Shown piece by piece: positions 24,621 to 36,639 of a stretch of DNA of 64,000 nucleotides (position 1 is its first letter; each line of letters begins with the position of its first letter). This stretch comes from Pyrus communis (Eukaryota; Streptophyta; Magnoliopsida; Rosales; Rosaceae), in NCBI RefSeq assembly GCF_963583255.1, contig NC_084808.1:10811501-10875500 (forward strand), written 5' to 3'. The notes under the pieces are model-generated. The model was given only the letters and a program-made list of their open reading frames with translations. It had not been told where the DNA came from and did not search any database. A program made the position numbers and the translations under genes.

Positions 24621-25049
24621 TTGTAGAGTTCATGGAATCAATCATAATAGACTTGCATTTGGGTGTAGGACCACCTTAGTCACCACTCTTTCCCAAATCA
24701 AGAAGCTTTCTTTGGATCCATTTCGATTTCTTTTAGGCTATGCTTTTAGTACCCCTAACTCTCATGGTCCTTCTCTGGTTACATGTCTGACTACCATAGA
24801 TGAAGGCGCCATAATAAATGGGTTAGACCCTATCAACCAAGCAGGCTTATCATTGTATGTAGGTACTTTCCTCCGCTGCCCTTGCAATGCCCTTATGCCT
24901 TTTTCTTATGAAAGTCCTAACTATTCTAACTTTTTCCTTAAGTCCTATGAAATGGATTCTAACCCCAATCCCCTAGTTCTACCAAAAACCTCAGCGGAAA
25001 GCCCAAGTCTCGATGTTGCCAGGCCCTAATCCATCATAACGACATCCAC

Positions 25050-25970
25050 AGTTGGGTTTTGGCATTCTTCTCTGCCAAGTGGCGTACCAAAAATCATAAC
25101 GGCATTATGAACTCCTCGGTAAATGCAACATCATTAAGGTTGGGTAATAGCTGTTGTAATTGCCACCCATGAAAATATGGAGTTCTCATGGACCACCCAT
25201 TCTTGGGGTCTAACCCAAATCTTTTTCCTGATGGTTTCTTGTAATCAATGGCCAAAACATCGTCTTGGGACCATCTCCTGTAGGGTTTCTCTTTGTCGTC
25301 TTCAATTTCCCCACAATAGCTTTCGCATTGGTCTTCCACATGGTTCATCATACCACAAAGAAAACTTGTGAGTGGTAATTTTTTATAACGAACATCAACC
25401 TCGACAACTGTTCCCTCAATTTGAACCGCCACACATCGTCTCAAGGGTTTGAGGACATTAAGGTGAACCGTAATTCATAGAATACTCCCAAATTGTTCTT
25501 GCTTTCTACGTTGATCTGATAAAACATACTTGCCAAAGTGGTTTCCAAATGAGTTTACCCATTTGCCTCGTCATTTAACATATTGGGTGTCTTTTAATTT
25601 GAATCCAAAATTCCTAGAACGATAGTGGCACCTTTGTTGGATGGGTAACATCATCCGTATCTTCCATGACTAGTAGGAATTACTTATTATACAACCACTA
25701 CCCCTCTTGAATCATTGTCCACTCATGCTTCGTATTGAAACCAAAAACAAACCTATCATCTTCTAGATCAACAATAACCACACTTGTTTTAGGCTTTCAC
25801 AAACTTCGCATCTGTCGTTTGAAGTTTTTCTTGTTGAAAGTTTTATGCCTTACCCAATGGTTTGTTGTTCATCTTATGTAATCGAAAATCTCCCAGAAAA
25901 TCTAAACACCATATATTCCATATATTCTATGGAGATAAGCCCCTTTGCTACGTACGCCCAACTCCACTGC
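25050..25970 (-). pseudogene. LINE ORF1 (DUF4283 / zinc-knuckle type)
   Basis: Broken frames give a DUF4283-like region (KTFNKKNFKRQMRSL, DRFVFGFNTKHEWTMIQEG) and then VEVDVRYKKLPLTSFLCGM with the CX2C...HX4C zinc-knuckle remnant (FLCGMMNHVEDQC) common in plant LINE ORF1. The 116-aa ORF at 25094-25444 covers the knuckle. Several in-frame stops upstream of it show decay. Confidence 0.75.
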
Positions 25971-26521
25971 CAGCCCTATACAGTCTTTTTTGCAATTTGC
26001 TGTATTAACCTCTAAACCATGAAGCTATATGAATCTGCTTAAAGCCTACCTCGCCACCTCCTAACAATCTTGGGCGGCTTGAATTCAATCTTCAGATAAG
26101 CTGATTAGTTGTTTATATTGACCATTTAGCCAAGAATAGTTGATATGGGAGATGTGATCAAGAACATCAATCAGGATTTTGGTTTAGGGAAGATTCTTAA
26201 TAGCATCAAGAATGGCCTATATTTGAGCCACAATTATAGGGATTGGTGTTATATGTGATCATGCTGGATCTTTCCATGTTGAACTTTGTTGGGCTCAATC
26301 TTTCGACAAGTCCTTCTGGACACAATGAGAGTATTTACACTTGACTAAGCTTGGTATGCCTACCAACTCTATTTAGTGGGTGGAGCCAACTCCTTGGTTT
26401 TTTTTTTCACTTTAACATGTAAGGCCTGAAGAGGATGTTGGCCAACAAGAGTGTCACTTTCGTTGGGTGTGATTTCCGGTGAGACCTCCCCATTTGCATT
26501 TAGTGCTTAGCCGATGTGGAG
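25971..26521. other. Unassigned sequence upstream of the LINE
   Basis: No convincing gene or repeat boundary. It may hold decayed 5' parts of the LINE. Confidence 0.4.
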
Positions 26522-26581
26522 TGAAGTATCGTAGAAAATACCAAAGGTCTCGAAGAAACAATGGGTAGTAACTTGGGAATT
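26522..26581 (-). mobile_element. Left part of a Gypsy-derivative LTR (split by TAT element)
   Basis: Its last bases run on into 40289 once 26582-40288 is removed: AATGGGTAGTAACTTGGGAAT + CACTTAACC aligns with AATGGGATAGATACCTAGGAATCACTCAACC in the partner LTR near 42280-42310. It is thus the distal end of the LTR whose main part is 40289-40611. Confidence 0.75.
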
Positions 26582-27455
26582 TGTAGACATCGAAATTTCG
26601 ATGAAATGAATGTTAACCAATAATTAAAATTTCAACGCTCACGTGTCACATAAATCGTAGCGTGTGACTCAACGAAAAATTAAAATAAATTGGAAAAGTC
26701 ATCAAATAGGACATGTGTCAATACCTGGCATAAATGATTTATTTCGTCTGATTATTTAAATCCAAAAAATCAAGTTTTGGAATTCTATAAATAAGAAGCC
26801 AAGGCATTCATTTTAGGAGACCAATTGATATCACACCAAAACCAAGAAGCTTTGAAACTCTAAAGCTCTAAAACAAATCCCAAAGGATCAAGAAAGCTCT
26901 CTTCGTTCTTCGTCAAATCCTCCTTCAAGATTAAGCCTCGACAGCCCTTGAAGAACTTTCACCAACTTAAGATCAAGCCCCAACGGCCCTTGAAGAAAGT
27001 GTTCATCGTTCATCATCTGTTCAACCTAAGATCAAGCCCCAACGACCATTTGGATCAACAACGTCAACAAATCCACACATCCAGCCGTTCTTCAAGATCA
27101 AGCCCAAAAGTCCTTGAAGATCCGTTCATCACCGTTCTTCAAGATCAAGCCCAAAAGCCCTTGAAGATCCGCTCATCCATCAACCTTCAAGATCAAGCCC
27201 AAAAGCCCTTGAAGAAACTTCCCTCAACCTTCGAGATCAAGCCCCAATGGCCCTTGAAGAAACTTCAAACCGTTCATCCAAGATCAAGCCTCAATGACCC
27301 TTGGATCAATCGCACATCCACAAATCAACACCTTACGAAGATCGAATCAGATGATCAAATTACAAAGAGATTGTAACCCCAAAATCATTCATACAAAATA
27401 TTATTTTGTACACGTGTTCTTGTCTCGTTCGTCATCAGGAACTTTCGTGTTAACA
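26582..27455 (+). repeat. 5' LTR of TAT element (874 bp)
   Basis: Contains a TATA box TATAAATA at 26786-26793. From about 26920 to 27310, in the presumed transcribed part, it holds eight imperfect copies of a hairpin-forming unit (TTCAAGATCAAGCC...GGCCCTTGAA), spaced about 40-60 bp. Confidence 0.85.
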
Positions 27456-27523
27456 AATTTGGCATGCCCAGTGGGACTATCTCTACCTCTCATCTCAATC
27501 ATCAAATCCACAAGAAAGCACAA

Positions 27524-28665
27524 ATGACATCAAGGAAAGTTGAAGCGGTTCTCGCAACCAACGCGAAGAATAAGAACATCTTCGCCGCAAGTGTTGTCAT
27601 TTTGGGCATCACAACTCGAAGCAAGGCAAGAACTCTTTCTGCCACCTCTTCCACCTCTGCATTAACTTTGCCAAATGAACAAGAATATCTGAGGCATGAG
27701 CCTGTGATCACCCTGGCCTCGTTAAAGGCGCTAAGGGAGGAAAGCCCAATGAAATACTCCAAATCCATGCCTTCTGATGCCAACTCAAGCGGCAGCTCAG
27801 CCATGCAAGTCATGACCACCGGAGCAACTTTGATCGATGATCAACTAGCTCAAATGAATAAAGCGATCGCAAGGCTAACGCGGACAATGGAAGGAAAAGA
27901 CTTGCAAATCGATGCACTCGTCAACTGACTGGAGACGCAGGATGACGAGAAACCCGACCTAAAGGTTAATCCACTAAAGAGAATAACCAATGAAGAAGAG
28001 GAGCCTTCGATGGAAAAAGTCAAAGAAGAGCAGGAGCCAGACCAAGTGGCAACACTCATAGAATTATTTCTATCTATCAGCTACAGGAGATGATCACCGA
28101 CACCATCAAGGCACAGTACGAAGGGAGCACACACATCTCCATGTTGTACTCGAAGCCCTACTCCAAGAAGATTGACGCCTTGAAGATGCCAAGGGGTTAT
28201 CAGCCGCCAAAATTCATGCAGTTCGATGGGAAGGGAAACCCAAAGCAACATGTCGCCCATTTCATTGAAACTTACAACAATGCTTGGACGGAGGGAGACT
28301 ACCTCGTTAAACAGTTTGTGCGCTCGCTGAAAGGTAACGTCTTTGACTGGTACACCGACCTCGAGCCCGAGTCTATGAACAATTGAGATCAGCTAGAAAG
28401 GGAATTTCTCAATCGCTTCTAGAGTACTCGCCGCACTGTAAGCATGTTGGAGCTAACCAGTATGAAACAGTTGAAGGATGAACCTGTCGTCGAATACATC
28501 AATAGATGGCGTTTATTAAGTCTGGATTGTAAAGATCAGCTTTCTGAAACCTCAGCCATTGAGATGTGTGTTCAAGGCATGCACTGGGGGTTACATTACA
28601 TCCTCCAAGGCATAAAACCAAGAACATTTAAGGAGCTAGCAACTCGTTCCCACGACAGGAGCTGA
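27524..28665 (+). pseudogene. TAT element gag
   Basis: N-terminal part at 27524-27928 (MTSRKVEAVLATNAKNKN onward), a stop at 27926, then the gag core at 28090-28386 (MPRGYQPPKFMQFDGKGNPK, QFVRSLKGNVFDWYTDLEPES) and 28444-28665 (KQLKDEPVVEYINRWRLLSL). The core matches the plant Gypsy Gag fold. At least three nonsense codons (after VN, after MNN and after NRF) interrupt it. Confidence 0.8.
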
Positions 28666-28718
28666 GTATTGCCAATCACGGGAAGAAGGAGCCGATCACC
28701 GAGTTTAAGAAGGATAAG

Positions 28719-29525
28719 GTGTTCGCCCCAAATATGGACAAGATTGGGAAGAAGCCTGCCAAGAAAGCTTTTACCGTCAACACTACCCCCATCAAGACCT
28801 CATCTGCACCCATTAAGATCTCCTCTAAGAACAAAGCAAAGGAGATAAAGAAAGGTGAGCCTTCTCACACCCAAGACAGGTACAAAAACACCTTGAGGGA
28901 ACTGGAGCAGAAGACGTACCCTTTTCTTGACTCTGACATAACTGCAATGTTGGACGACCTACTGGAAAAGAAGGTGATTGAACGACCCGAATGCAAGCGT
29001 CCTGAAGAGATAAATCGCATAAACGATCCTAGGTACTACAAGTACCATCGTATTGTGAGCCATCATGTTGGCAAGTGCTTCATCCTCAAAGAGCTCATCA
29101 TGAAGCTAGCACAACAAGAGCAAATTAAGCTCGACCTTGAGGACACTACCGCAACGCATACTACTATGATTGCGTTTGGATCGTTCGATCCTGTGCTTCT
29201 CCAAGTGACATTTGACTATTCCAGTCAATGCTCAAGCTGCACGGTACATTCTGCATCACCATTACTGGGGGCAAGCGAACAAGATGCACCTACTGACGAT
29301 GAAGAAGGCTGGACATTGGGGACCAATAAAAAGATAAGGAAGCCAAGACCGCAAGCCACAAGGCCAAAGGAGGAGCAAGGGAGAAAGCATTGCTGCTGCA
29401 ACAATAGGAAACCTAAAAGAAATATAAAAGCTGTTAAGCCAACATATGTTAGGGAACCTATGGAGCAAGAGCCACGCATTCCTATCTCCTTGCATGAGTA
29501 CTTCCCGGAGGACTTCTTCCAATAA
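28719..29525 (+). pseudogene. TAT element gag C-terminal / pre-protease segment
   Basis: A 268-aa frame with a lysine-rich start and ERPECKRPEEINRINDPRYY...YHRIVSHHVGKCFILKELI, typical of TAT polyproteins between gag and protease. No zinc knuckle is seen. It ends with a stop before the protease ORF. Confidence 0.7.
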
Positions 29526-29666
29526 TGCACTACTGCTGCATGTCACATGGTCGAAGTGGAAATGGAATAACCCTCAAAAGGCAAAGCCACCGCCATCGAG
29601 GAAGAAAAGACCTTCACACATAAAGAAGGTCTGCTAACGCACTTTAGCATCGAGGAAGCGTTACAA

Positions 29667-30176
29667 TTGCTAAAAAAGATGCGAAGAGCACTAGCAGCAG
29701 TCTTGGCAAGTCACGGAGACCAAGAAATGCAAGAAAGCAATGATGAAGGCTTAAAGCTTCAGCCATATGAAAGTGCCATATGTTTTGCCACCCATGATAC
29801 AATCAACTTCACTAACGAAGACTTACTGCTGGGATTAGAGCCTCACAACCGTCATCTCTTCGTCTCGGGGTACGTAAAGGAGCACAACGTCAACCGCATT
29901 CTTGTAAATTGTGGGTCGGCCATAAACATCATGCTAAAGTCAACAATGACCACAATCGCCATCAAGGTGGATCAACTATCCTTAAGCCGTCTGCTGATCC
30001 AGGGTTTTAACCAAGGAGGACAAAGGGTGATGAGCATGATCGGAGTGGAGATAACCATTGGTGAACTCAAATCAAGCATGATATTCCACGTGATTGATGC
30101 AATAACCTCCTACAGCTTGTTCCTAGGAAGGCCTTGGATCCACGGGAATGGAGTAGTGCCATCCACCAATGCTTAA
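29667..30176 (+). pseudogene. TAT element aspartic protease
   Basis: HLFVSGYVKEHNVNRILVN followed by CGSAINIM and ending with LFLGRPWIHGNG gives the retropepsin fold. The catalytic Asp expected before C/G-G-S is Asn here (codon AAT at 29907-29909), so the enzyme would be inactive even if expressed. Confidence 0.8.
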
Positions 30177-30239
30177 AATATTACTAGGAATGAGCAAAGG
30201 TGATCCAGAGCAGCACTTAAAAAACAGGAGTGGCAAGCC

Positions 30240-31556
30240 ATGCCCAAGAAGCAAGAAGGGCAAGCCATGCCATCTTCAAGCAAAAATGATGACGAACCCG
30301 CTAAACCTGCAACAACCAAAGGGAGTAAGACGCCTTCAAAAGGACCGAACACACCCATATTCCGATACATCCCGATATCAAGAAGAAAGAATAGTCAATA
30401 CTCATTCGAAATTGGAGCAAGCAAAGCTGAGACACAGCGGCACAAAGGTGATGTAAAATTGCTCAAAACAAATGCAGTTTTGCCTCTGACACAACTAAGT
30501 GATGCTAAGGTTGCAAGACCACCACAAGGCTTCATAAAAGCTCTGCCAAATGAGGTAGAACCGAGCTTTCTCCCAACCACGAGGACCAAACAAGGTTTTG
30601 ATCCAAACGCCTACAAACTCATGTCGAAGGTTGGGTACAGCTTCGCATCCTCTTCAAATCCTGGAAAGAAGGTTGCAAACATCGTCAATGACGAAGAACG
30701 TGACCTCACCAAGACTCAAAAGAAGTTGAAAGAGCATGGTTATGGAATTGACAACAACAAAGCTGGGCCTGGCTACACACCGAATGCACCCATGAAGATT
30801 TCTAGCAAAGCAAAGATCGCTACCGCTCAACACATTAGCGTGACCATTGAACAAGATCAAGAGAAGCCTAAACCCGCCCCTCGGACATCAGTCTTCTATA
30901 GGATGAGTCGTTCAAGACCCAGAATTTTAGTGCTTAATCGCATTGGTGGTCAAGATCGAACCTCCGTCTTCAAAAGGCTTAACGCGCCGATATCCCAAAG
31001 CTCTATTTTCGAAAGGTTGTCAAAACCTAAGAAACAAAGCAACACGGCTAGCTCTTCTCCACGACAGTCAGCTTCGGAAAGACTCGAAGATAATAAAAAG
31101 CCTTCTAGAAAGAGGGAGACAATGCCAAAGGAAGAAAAGGTCGACGGGCTAGCAGAAAAAGGCGATGTTCAATGCTTGATTCCTTCAAGGATGAAGCACC
31201 AAGCAATCTTAGAGGTTGACATAAATGGACCATTGAAAGTAAAAAGGCGCACCATAATCCACACTGGACAATCTTCATGCTAACAAGCTCGAGAGGACAA
31301 CACTGAATGAGAGGTTCAAGATGTTTTCCACATCATGATCCAAGAAGGCAAAGAAGACGAAGTCCCCGAGGAAGATGTCACTGCTGCACCACCACAGCAC
31401 AAAGATGGGGGGCAAGCCACAGTTGATGATCTCAAAGAACTCAACTTAGGCACAAGCGAGGAGCTCAAACCTATCTTCGTAAGTGCACTACTAAGTGCAG
31501 ACGAGATAGAGGAGTACTACCAACTACTATTAGAGTACAAAGATGTCTTTGCCTAG
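30240..31556 (+). pseudogene. TAT element protease-RT linker
   Basis: A 347-aa open frame (30240-31283) and a 73-aa frame (31335-31556). The first is Lys/Ser/Pro-rich with repeated SVFxRxS/L phrases (RTSVFYRMSR, RTSVFKRLN, SSIFERLS, about 30885-31020), a repeat-bearing linker typical of TAT polyproteins. The second is acidic and ends in YYQLLLEYKDVFA, the usual lead-in to RT, then a TAG. Confidence 0.7.
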
Positions 31557-31568
31557 ACATACAAGGAA

Positions 31569-32290
31569 ATGCCCGGCCTTGACCCTATCATTGTTGTGCA
31601 TCATCTTGCAGTCAAGCCTAGAACACGATCGATAAAGCAAACTCAAAGGCGCTATCGATCCGAGCTCATCCCACAAATTGAGGTTGAGATTGACAAGCTA
31701 ATCGAAGCAGGCTTCATTCGAGAGGTGCAATACCCCAAGTGGATCTCCAACATCGTCATTGTCCTTAAGAAATCTGGACAAATACGTGTTTGCATAGACT
31801 TTCGGGACCTCAACAATGCTTGCCAGAAGGACGACTTCCCTTTGCCAATCATCGAAATTGTGGTGGACGCAACCATTGGCCATGAGGCACTGTCATTCAT
31901 GGACGGCTCTTCTGGATACAATCAAATTCGCATGGCTCTCGAAGACGAGGAACTAACAGCCTTCTGCACTCCAAAAGGTATCTACTGCTACAAGGTGATG
32001 CCCTTTGGTTTGAAGAACATTGGAGCTACTTATCAACACGCAATGCAGAAAATCTTCAATGACATGCTACAAAAGAACGTAGAATGTCAAGTAGACGATG
32101 TGGTGGTCAAGATAAAGAAAAGATCAGATCACTTGAAGGATTTGCGAATAGTGTTCGAAAGGTTGCGAAAATACAACCTCAAGATAAACCCGTTGAAGTG
32201 TGCATTTGGCATTACTTCTGGAAAGTTCCTTTGCTTCATTGTCAAGCACCGTAGCATTGAAGGGACCAATCAAAGATCAAGGCCATTTAA
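31569..32290 (+). pseudogene. TAT element reverse transcriptase
   Basis: Open from MPGLDPIIVVHHLAVKP through YPKWISNIVIVLKKSGQIR, CIDFRDLNNACQKDDFPLP, FMDGSSGYNQIRM and PFGLKNIGATYQHAM. The active site reads QVDD (32088-32099) where YVDD is normal, so the aromatic residue is lost while both Asp are kept. It then frameshifts near 32230-32290 into RNase H. Confidence 0.85.
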
Positions 32291-32293
32291 AAC

Positions 32294-33290
32294 ATGCATG
32301 AGCCAAGAAACCTGCACGAGCTGAAAAGTCTACAAGGACGGCTAGCTCTCATCAGATGCTTCATCTCCAACTTTATAAGGCGTTGTCAACCGCTTAGCCG
32401 ACACATGAAGAAGGATGTTCCGTTCGTATGGGATGAAGCATGTCGCAATGCTTTTGAAAGCATAAAAAAGTATTTATCAAGTCCACCTGTCTTAGGGGTG
32501 CCTGTGCCCAGAAAGCTGCTCATATTGTACATCGCCACTCAGGAAAGTTTAGTTGGAACACTTTTGGCACAAGAGAATGAATCCAGAAAGAAAGAGCGCT
32601 TTACTACCTCAGTCGAACTCTCAATGGCGCTGAGTTAAACTACTCCCCAATAGAAAAGATGTGCCTCGCCTTGGTGTTCGCCATTCAGAAGCTTAGACAT
32701 TACATGCATGCTTACACCATCCACTTGGTTGCTAAAGCTGACCCGGTCAAATACGTCATGTCAACCAGTTTTGATAGGGTGACTAGCTAAATGGGCGTTG
32801 CTTCTCAATCAATATGAGATCATCTACATCCCAGCTAAAGCCGTCAAGGGACAAACGCTAGCAAACTTCCTCGCCGATCATCCAATCCCAGCCGATTGGA
32901 AAATCTCACGAGCAGACGGAGCAGACGAAGCAGGGGCAAGAGTATTATTCATGTCGCCACAAAGGCAAATACTACCTTACTCCTTGCAATTGAGTAAGTT
33001 ATGCTCCAACAATGTCGCTGAGTACCAAGCGTTGATCATCGGGCTCCAAATGGCGATCAACATGGAAATCATAGCTCTTGAGGTATATGGTGACTCCAAG
33101 CTTATAATCAATCAACTCTTAACTGAATATGAGGTGAGAAAAGATGATCTCGTCCCATACTTCCAGTTGGCAACTCAACCGCTACAAAAGTTCAAGGCCG
33201 TGACACTTGAACATGTGCCAAGAAAGGAAAATCAAATGGCAGACGCTCTCGCCAATCTAGCCTCGAGTATGACACTACGAAAAGATGAAG
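32294..33290 (+). pseudogene. TAT element dual RNase H region
   Basis: First RNase H: 32294-32638 (HELKSLQGRLALIRCFISNF, DEACRNAFESIKKYL) continuing in other frames to about 32790, with stops. Second, archaeal-type RNase H: about 32900-33260 in the 286-aa frame, with NVAEYQALIIGLQMA, EVYGDSKLIINQL and PRKENQMADALANLAS. Two RNase H domains are the diagnostic feature of TAT-lineage elements. Confidence 0.8.
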
Positions 33291-33399
33291 TTGCAGACGT
33301 GCCAATTTGCCAAAGATGGGTGATCCCGCTCGTTACTGAAATGCTACTAGATGACACAAATGTCATCTCAGTACTTCCAGTTGACGTTGAAGAGTGGAG

Positions 33400-34640
33400 A
33401 CAGCCGCTGATCGACTACTTGGAGCACGAAAAGCTTCCAGATGATCCTAGACACTGTTTCGAAATACGTCGACGAGCACCCCGTTTCCTTTACTACAAAG
33501 GAACACTCTACCGATGCTCTTTTGAAGGAGTGCTCCTGAGATGCCTAGGTGAGGAAGAAGCCAATCAAGCCATGGAAGAAGCATATTCAAGTGCGTGCGG
33601 AGCGCATCAGTCTGGACCAAAGCTACATTTCCAGCTCAAAAGAATGGGTTACTACTGACCAAGCATGGTGAAGGACTGCCTGGAACATGCCAAAAGGTGC
33701 CAAGCCTGCCAATTCCACGCCAACTTCATACATCAACCACCTGAACCATTACACCCTACAACTGCTTCATGGCAGTTCGACGCATGGGGATTGGACGTCG
33801 TAGGACCAATTATGCCAAAGTCATCTACAGGAGAAGCTTACATCCTAGCTGTAATAGACTACTTCTCTAAGTGGGCTGAAGCTATACCTCTAAGGGAAGT
33901 CAAGAAGGAAACTGTCGTTCATTTCATCAAGGAACATATCATCCACTAATATGGTGTACCTCGCTACATTATCATTGACAATGGAAAACAATTCTCTAAC
34001 CACCTCGTGGATGAGCTCTGTGAGAAATACAAGTTCAAGAAGCATAAGTTTTCCATGTGTCATGCTCTGGCCAACGGTCTCACGGAAACATTCAAGAAAA
34101 TGTTGTGCAACCTCCTGAAGAAGGTAATTGGCCGAACAAAGAGAGACTGTCATGAAAGAATAAGTGAAGCACTTTGGGCATATAGGACTACACGTAGGAC
34201 TCCCACCCAAGCTATGCCTTATTCTCTCGTATATGGCGTGGAAGCTGTTCTACCCTCAAAAGTCAAATCCCCACACTAAAGATGGCTATACAAGAAGGCT
34301 TGACTGATGAAGAAAATGCAAAGTTGCACCTTCAAGAGCTGGAAGCGCTAGATGAAAGAAGGTTCGAAGCTCAACAACACTTGGAATGCTACCAAGCACG
34401 GTTATCCAAGGCATTTAACAAGAAGGTCCGCCCAAGGTCTTTCCAAACGGGAGATCTTGTTCTTGCATTGCATAGGCCTATCATCACAACTCATAAGACA
34501 AAAAGTAAGTTCACATCAAAGTGGGATGGACCATACGTAATACAAGAGGTCTACACCAATGGCGCCTACTTAATCATGGCGAATGACTGATTGAAGATCG
34601 GAACCATCAATGACAGATTCTTGAAGCGCTACTACCCCTA
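33400..34640 (+). pseudogene. TAT element integrase
   Basis: Zinc-binding part HQSGPKLHFQLKRMGYY (then TGA) and CLEHAKRCQACQFHAN; core WGLDVVGPIMPKSSTGEAYI, AVIDYFSKWAEAIPLR, the second Asp in IIIDNGKQFSNH and the Glu in the LTETFKK position; C-terminal part 34282-34590 with PRSFQTGDLVL and KWDGPYVIQEVYTNGAY. Stops at 33657, 33947 and 34277 interrupt it. Confidence 0.8.
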
Positions 34641-35040
34641 AAACAAACACACAAAACTCCTTGCCTGCATGAGCCTAAACTGCACACGGTACAACGCTCC
34701 TAGCCCACAAGAGCATAAACTGTGTACGGCAAAATCATCATCAAAATCACCTTTAAAACCATCACAAAAAAAAAAAAAAAAAACAACCATCACTCATTTA
34801 AACTACATCATGACTTGATCCCTCCTCAACCAAGGGTACGTAGGCAACTTGAAACTTCAAAACTTCAAGTACAATCACATCATCAACAAAAACACAAACA
34901 CTTTAAAGAAAAAAGAGCAAATTCAAAATATGAATACTTTATTCTTTAAAGGAAGGATTTGGTTACAAAGCCTTATTACAAAAAAAATGAACAGCAGGAC
35001 AACGGACAGTGCAATGGTGTGCAGCGAACAGTGCAGCGAC
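34641..35040 (+). other. TAT element 3' region, proximal part
   Basis: Non-coding, with two near copies of a phrase around CTGCAYACGGTACAACGC and CTGTGTACGGCAAAATC (about 34678 and 34720) and an A-run at 34766-34783. Small ORFs here have no domain. Confidence 0.5.
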
Positions 35041-35690
35041 GACGGTGCAGCAAACAGCGGCAAGAGGCACAGCAACGTCACCACCGAGGAAAGTTGTGAC
35101 CAAAAGGCACTACACCGCATAAGCTCGCTGCAGTCTTTTGCACAACCCCACACGGTAAAAGTGACGCAATGCAACAAGCTCCAAGCAGTAGCAAGAGGCA
35201 TGGTAACGTCATTACCGAGGAAAGTTGTGACCAAAAGGCACTACACAGCATAAACCGAGGAAAGTTGTGACCAAATGGCACTACACAGCATAAACTCGCT
35301 ACAGTCTTTTGCACAACCCCACACGGTAAAAGTGACGCACTGCAACAAGCTCCAAACAGCGGTAAGAGGCACGGTAACGTCACCACCGAGGAAAATTATG
35401 ACCAAAAGGCACTACACAGCATAAACTCGCTGCAGTCTTTTGCATAATCCCACACGGTAAAAGTGACGCATTGCAACAATCTCCAAGCAGCGGCAAGAGG
35501 CACGGCAACGTCACTACCAAGGGAAAACTGTGACCAAAAGGCATTACACAGCAAAATCCCTCTGCAATCTTTGCACAACACCACACGGCAACACCACCAC
35601 CGAGTGAAAACTGTGACCAAAGGCACTACACATCAAAACCCCACTGCAGTCTTTTGCACATCGCCACTTCGGCAAGAACGAGCATGGTTC
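35041..35690 (+). repeat. 131-bp tandem repeat array in TAT 3' region
   Basis: The anchor GAGGCAC/GAGGCAT recurs at 35064, 35195, 35366 and 35497. Two intervals are 131 bp and one is 171 bp because a 40-bp piece (ACCGAGGAAAGTTGTGACC...) is itself duplicated at 35214-35253 and 35254-35293. A fifth, partial copy follows to about 35680. The ORFs on both strands here are repeat artefacts. Confidence 0.9.
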
Positions 35691-36009
35691 GAATCTTTTT
35701 CCTCCAGGGGATAGCTGCAGCTTTCATACTTCGAACCTGCACTAGCAGCCACTCTTTCTACACCACCAATTTATGCGCTCCAACCATTATGACCTCAGAT
35801 AATCAGCTGAGGAAGATGACAAGACGGTGCAAGACAACGCAGCTGTTGTCCCATGAGTTCCAAGCCATCTTCCGCATGTGCCATCAATGGAAGTTTTGTA
35901 GCAATTTGAGGCCCGTGGTGACCGAGTCAAGCAAAGCAGACTTTCAATGCGTTCCCGGGTTCTTCGTCGGTTTGGCAGCCTCAGCCTTGCAGATCACCAT
36001 ATAAAAGAA

Positions 36010-36203
36010 AAAAAAATGGTGGAATCTTGGTGGACATCACCATGCAAAAAATAAAATAAAATAAAAGGGAATGATGGTGGACGGCACCATGTAAAAAAAA
36101 ATCATAAAAAAAAAATATAAAGTCTTTCATGGTGGACGGCACCATGTAAAAAAAAATAATAAAAAAAATTATCAAGTCTTTCATGGTGGACGACATCAAG
36201 TGA

Positions 36204-36210
<7 letters not shown>
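36010..36210. repeat. Short tandem repeats around GGTGGACGGCACCATG
   Basis: Four to five degenerate units of about 50-60 bp, each with GGTGGACRNCACCATG and an A-rich tail (about 36030, 36070, 36131, 36184). Each core contains GGTG...CACC inverted arms. Confidence 0.75.

Positions 36211-36241
<31 letters not shown>
36211..36241. repeat. (TA)n microsatellite
   Basis: About 15 TA units at the end of the A-rich repeat block in the TAT 3' region. Confidence 0.9.
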
Positions 36242-36244
<3 letters not shown>

Positions 36245-36639
36245 TAAAGGCTTCAGGCACCATGTGAAGGTAAAGAATAAAAAAAAGAGGTAGCAATGAT
36301 GATGTTGGGAAGCATCTTTCAAAGACAGCACTAGCTGCCAATTGTTTAAATTAGCAAATTGGAAGATGCAAGGCAATGAGCAAATGCAGTGGCCATGCAG
36401 TGCCCTATATGCGTGTGTGTGTGTGTACAAGTTGTGGAATTAAAAGTAAAGAAAGTAATGAAGGCCATCATTCATGTGTGGACATATTTGTCATATACAA
36501 GTTGTAATTTTGTAGAGTTTGAAACTCACACGGTGCCAGTTGCACCGGCAACATATAAAATAAAAAAAAAAGAATGGTGCCGTGATTGGATAGGTATATA
36601 CCTTGAGTCAAATAAAAGCTCATTTACTAATATCTCTAA

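Larger units (their letters stand above)
23390..25970 (-). mobile_element. LINE (L1-type) relic, truncated before RT
   Basis: Minus-strand order is ORF1 (about 25970-25050) then ORF2 endonuclease (about 24620-23800) and its downstream linker, ending near 23390 at a LYLLHLF-type motif with NGVWQDDKEGM. The RT normally following is absent. LINEs usually lose 5' ends, so loss of the 3' part suggests later deletion or insertion. There are many stop codons. Confidence 0.75.

Noticed and set aside
24496..25029. 177-aa ORF on plus
   Set aside because: It is antisense to the LINE ORF1/ORF2 junction, whose minus-strand homology is clear. No domain on plus.
30240..31283. 347-aa open frame as a host gene
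   Set aside because: It lies between the TAT protease and RT in the same orientation and reads as the polyprotein linker.
35041..35690. CRISPR-like appearance of regularly spaced repeats
   Set aside because: Units are contiguous 131-bp tandem repeats without unique spacers, in a plant retrotransposon.
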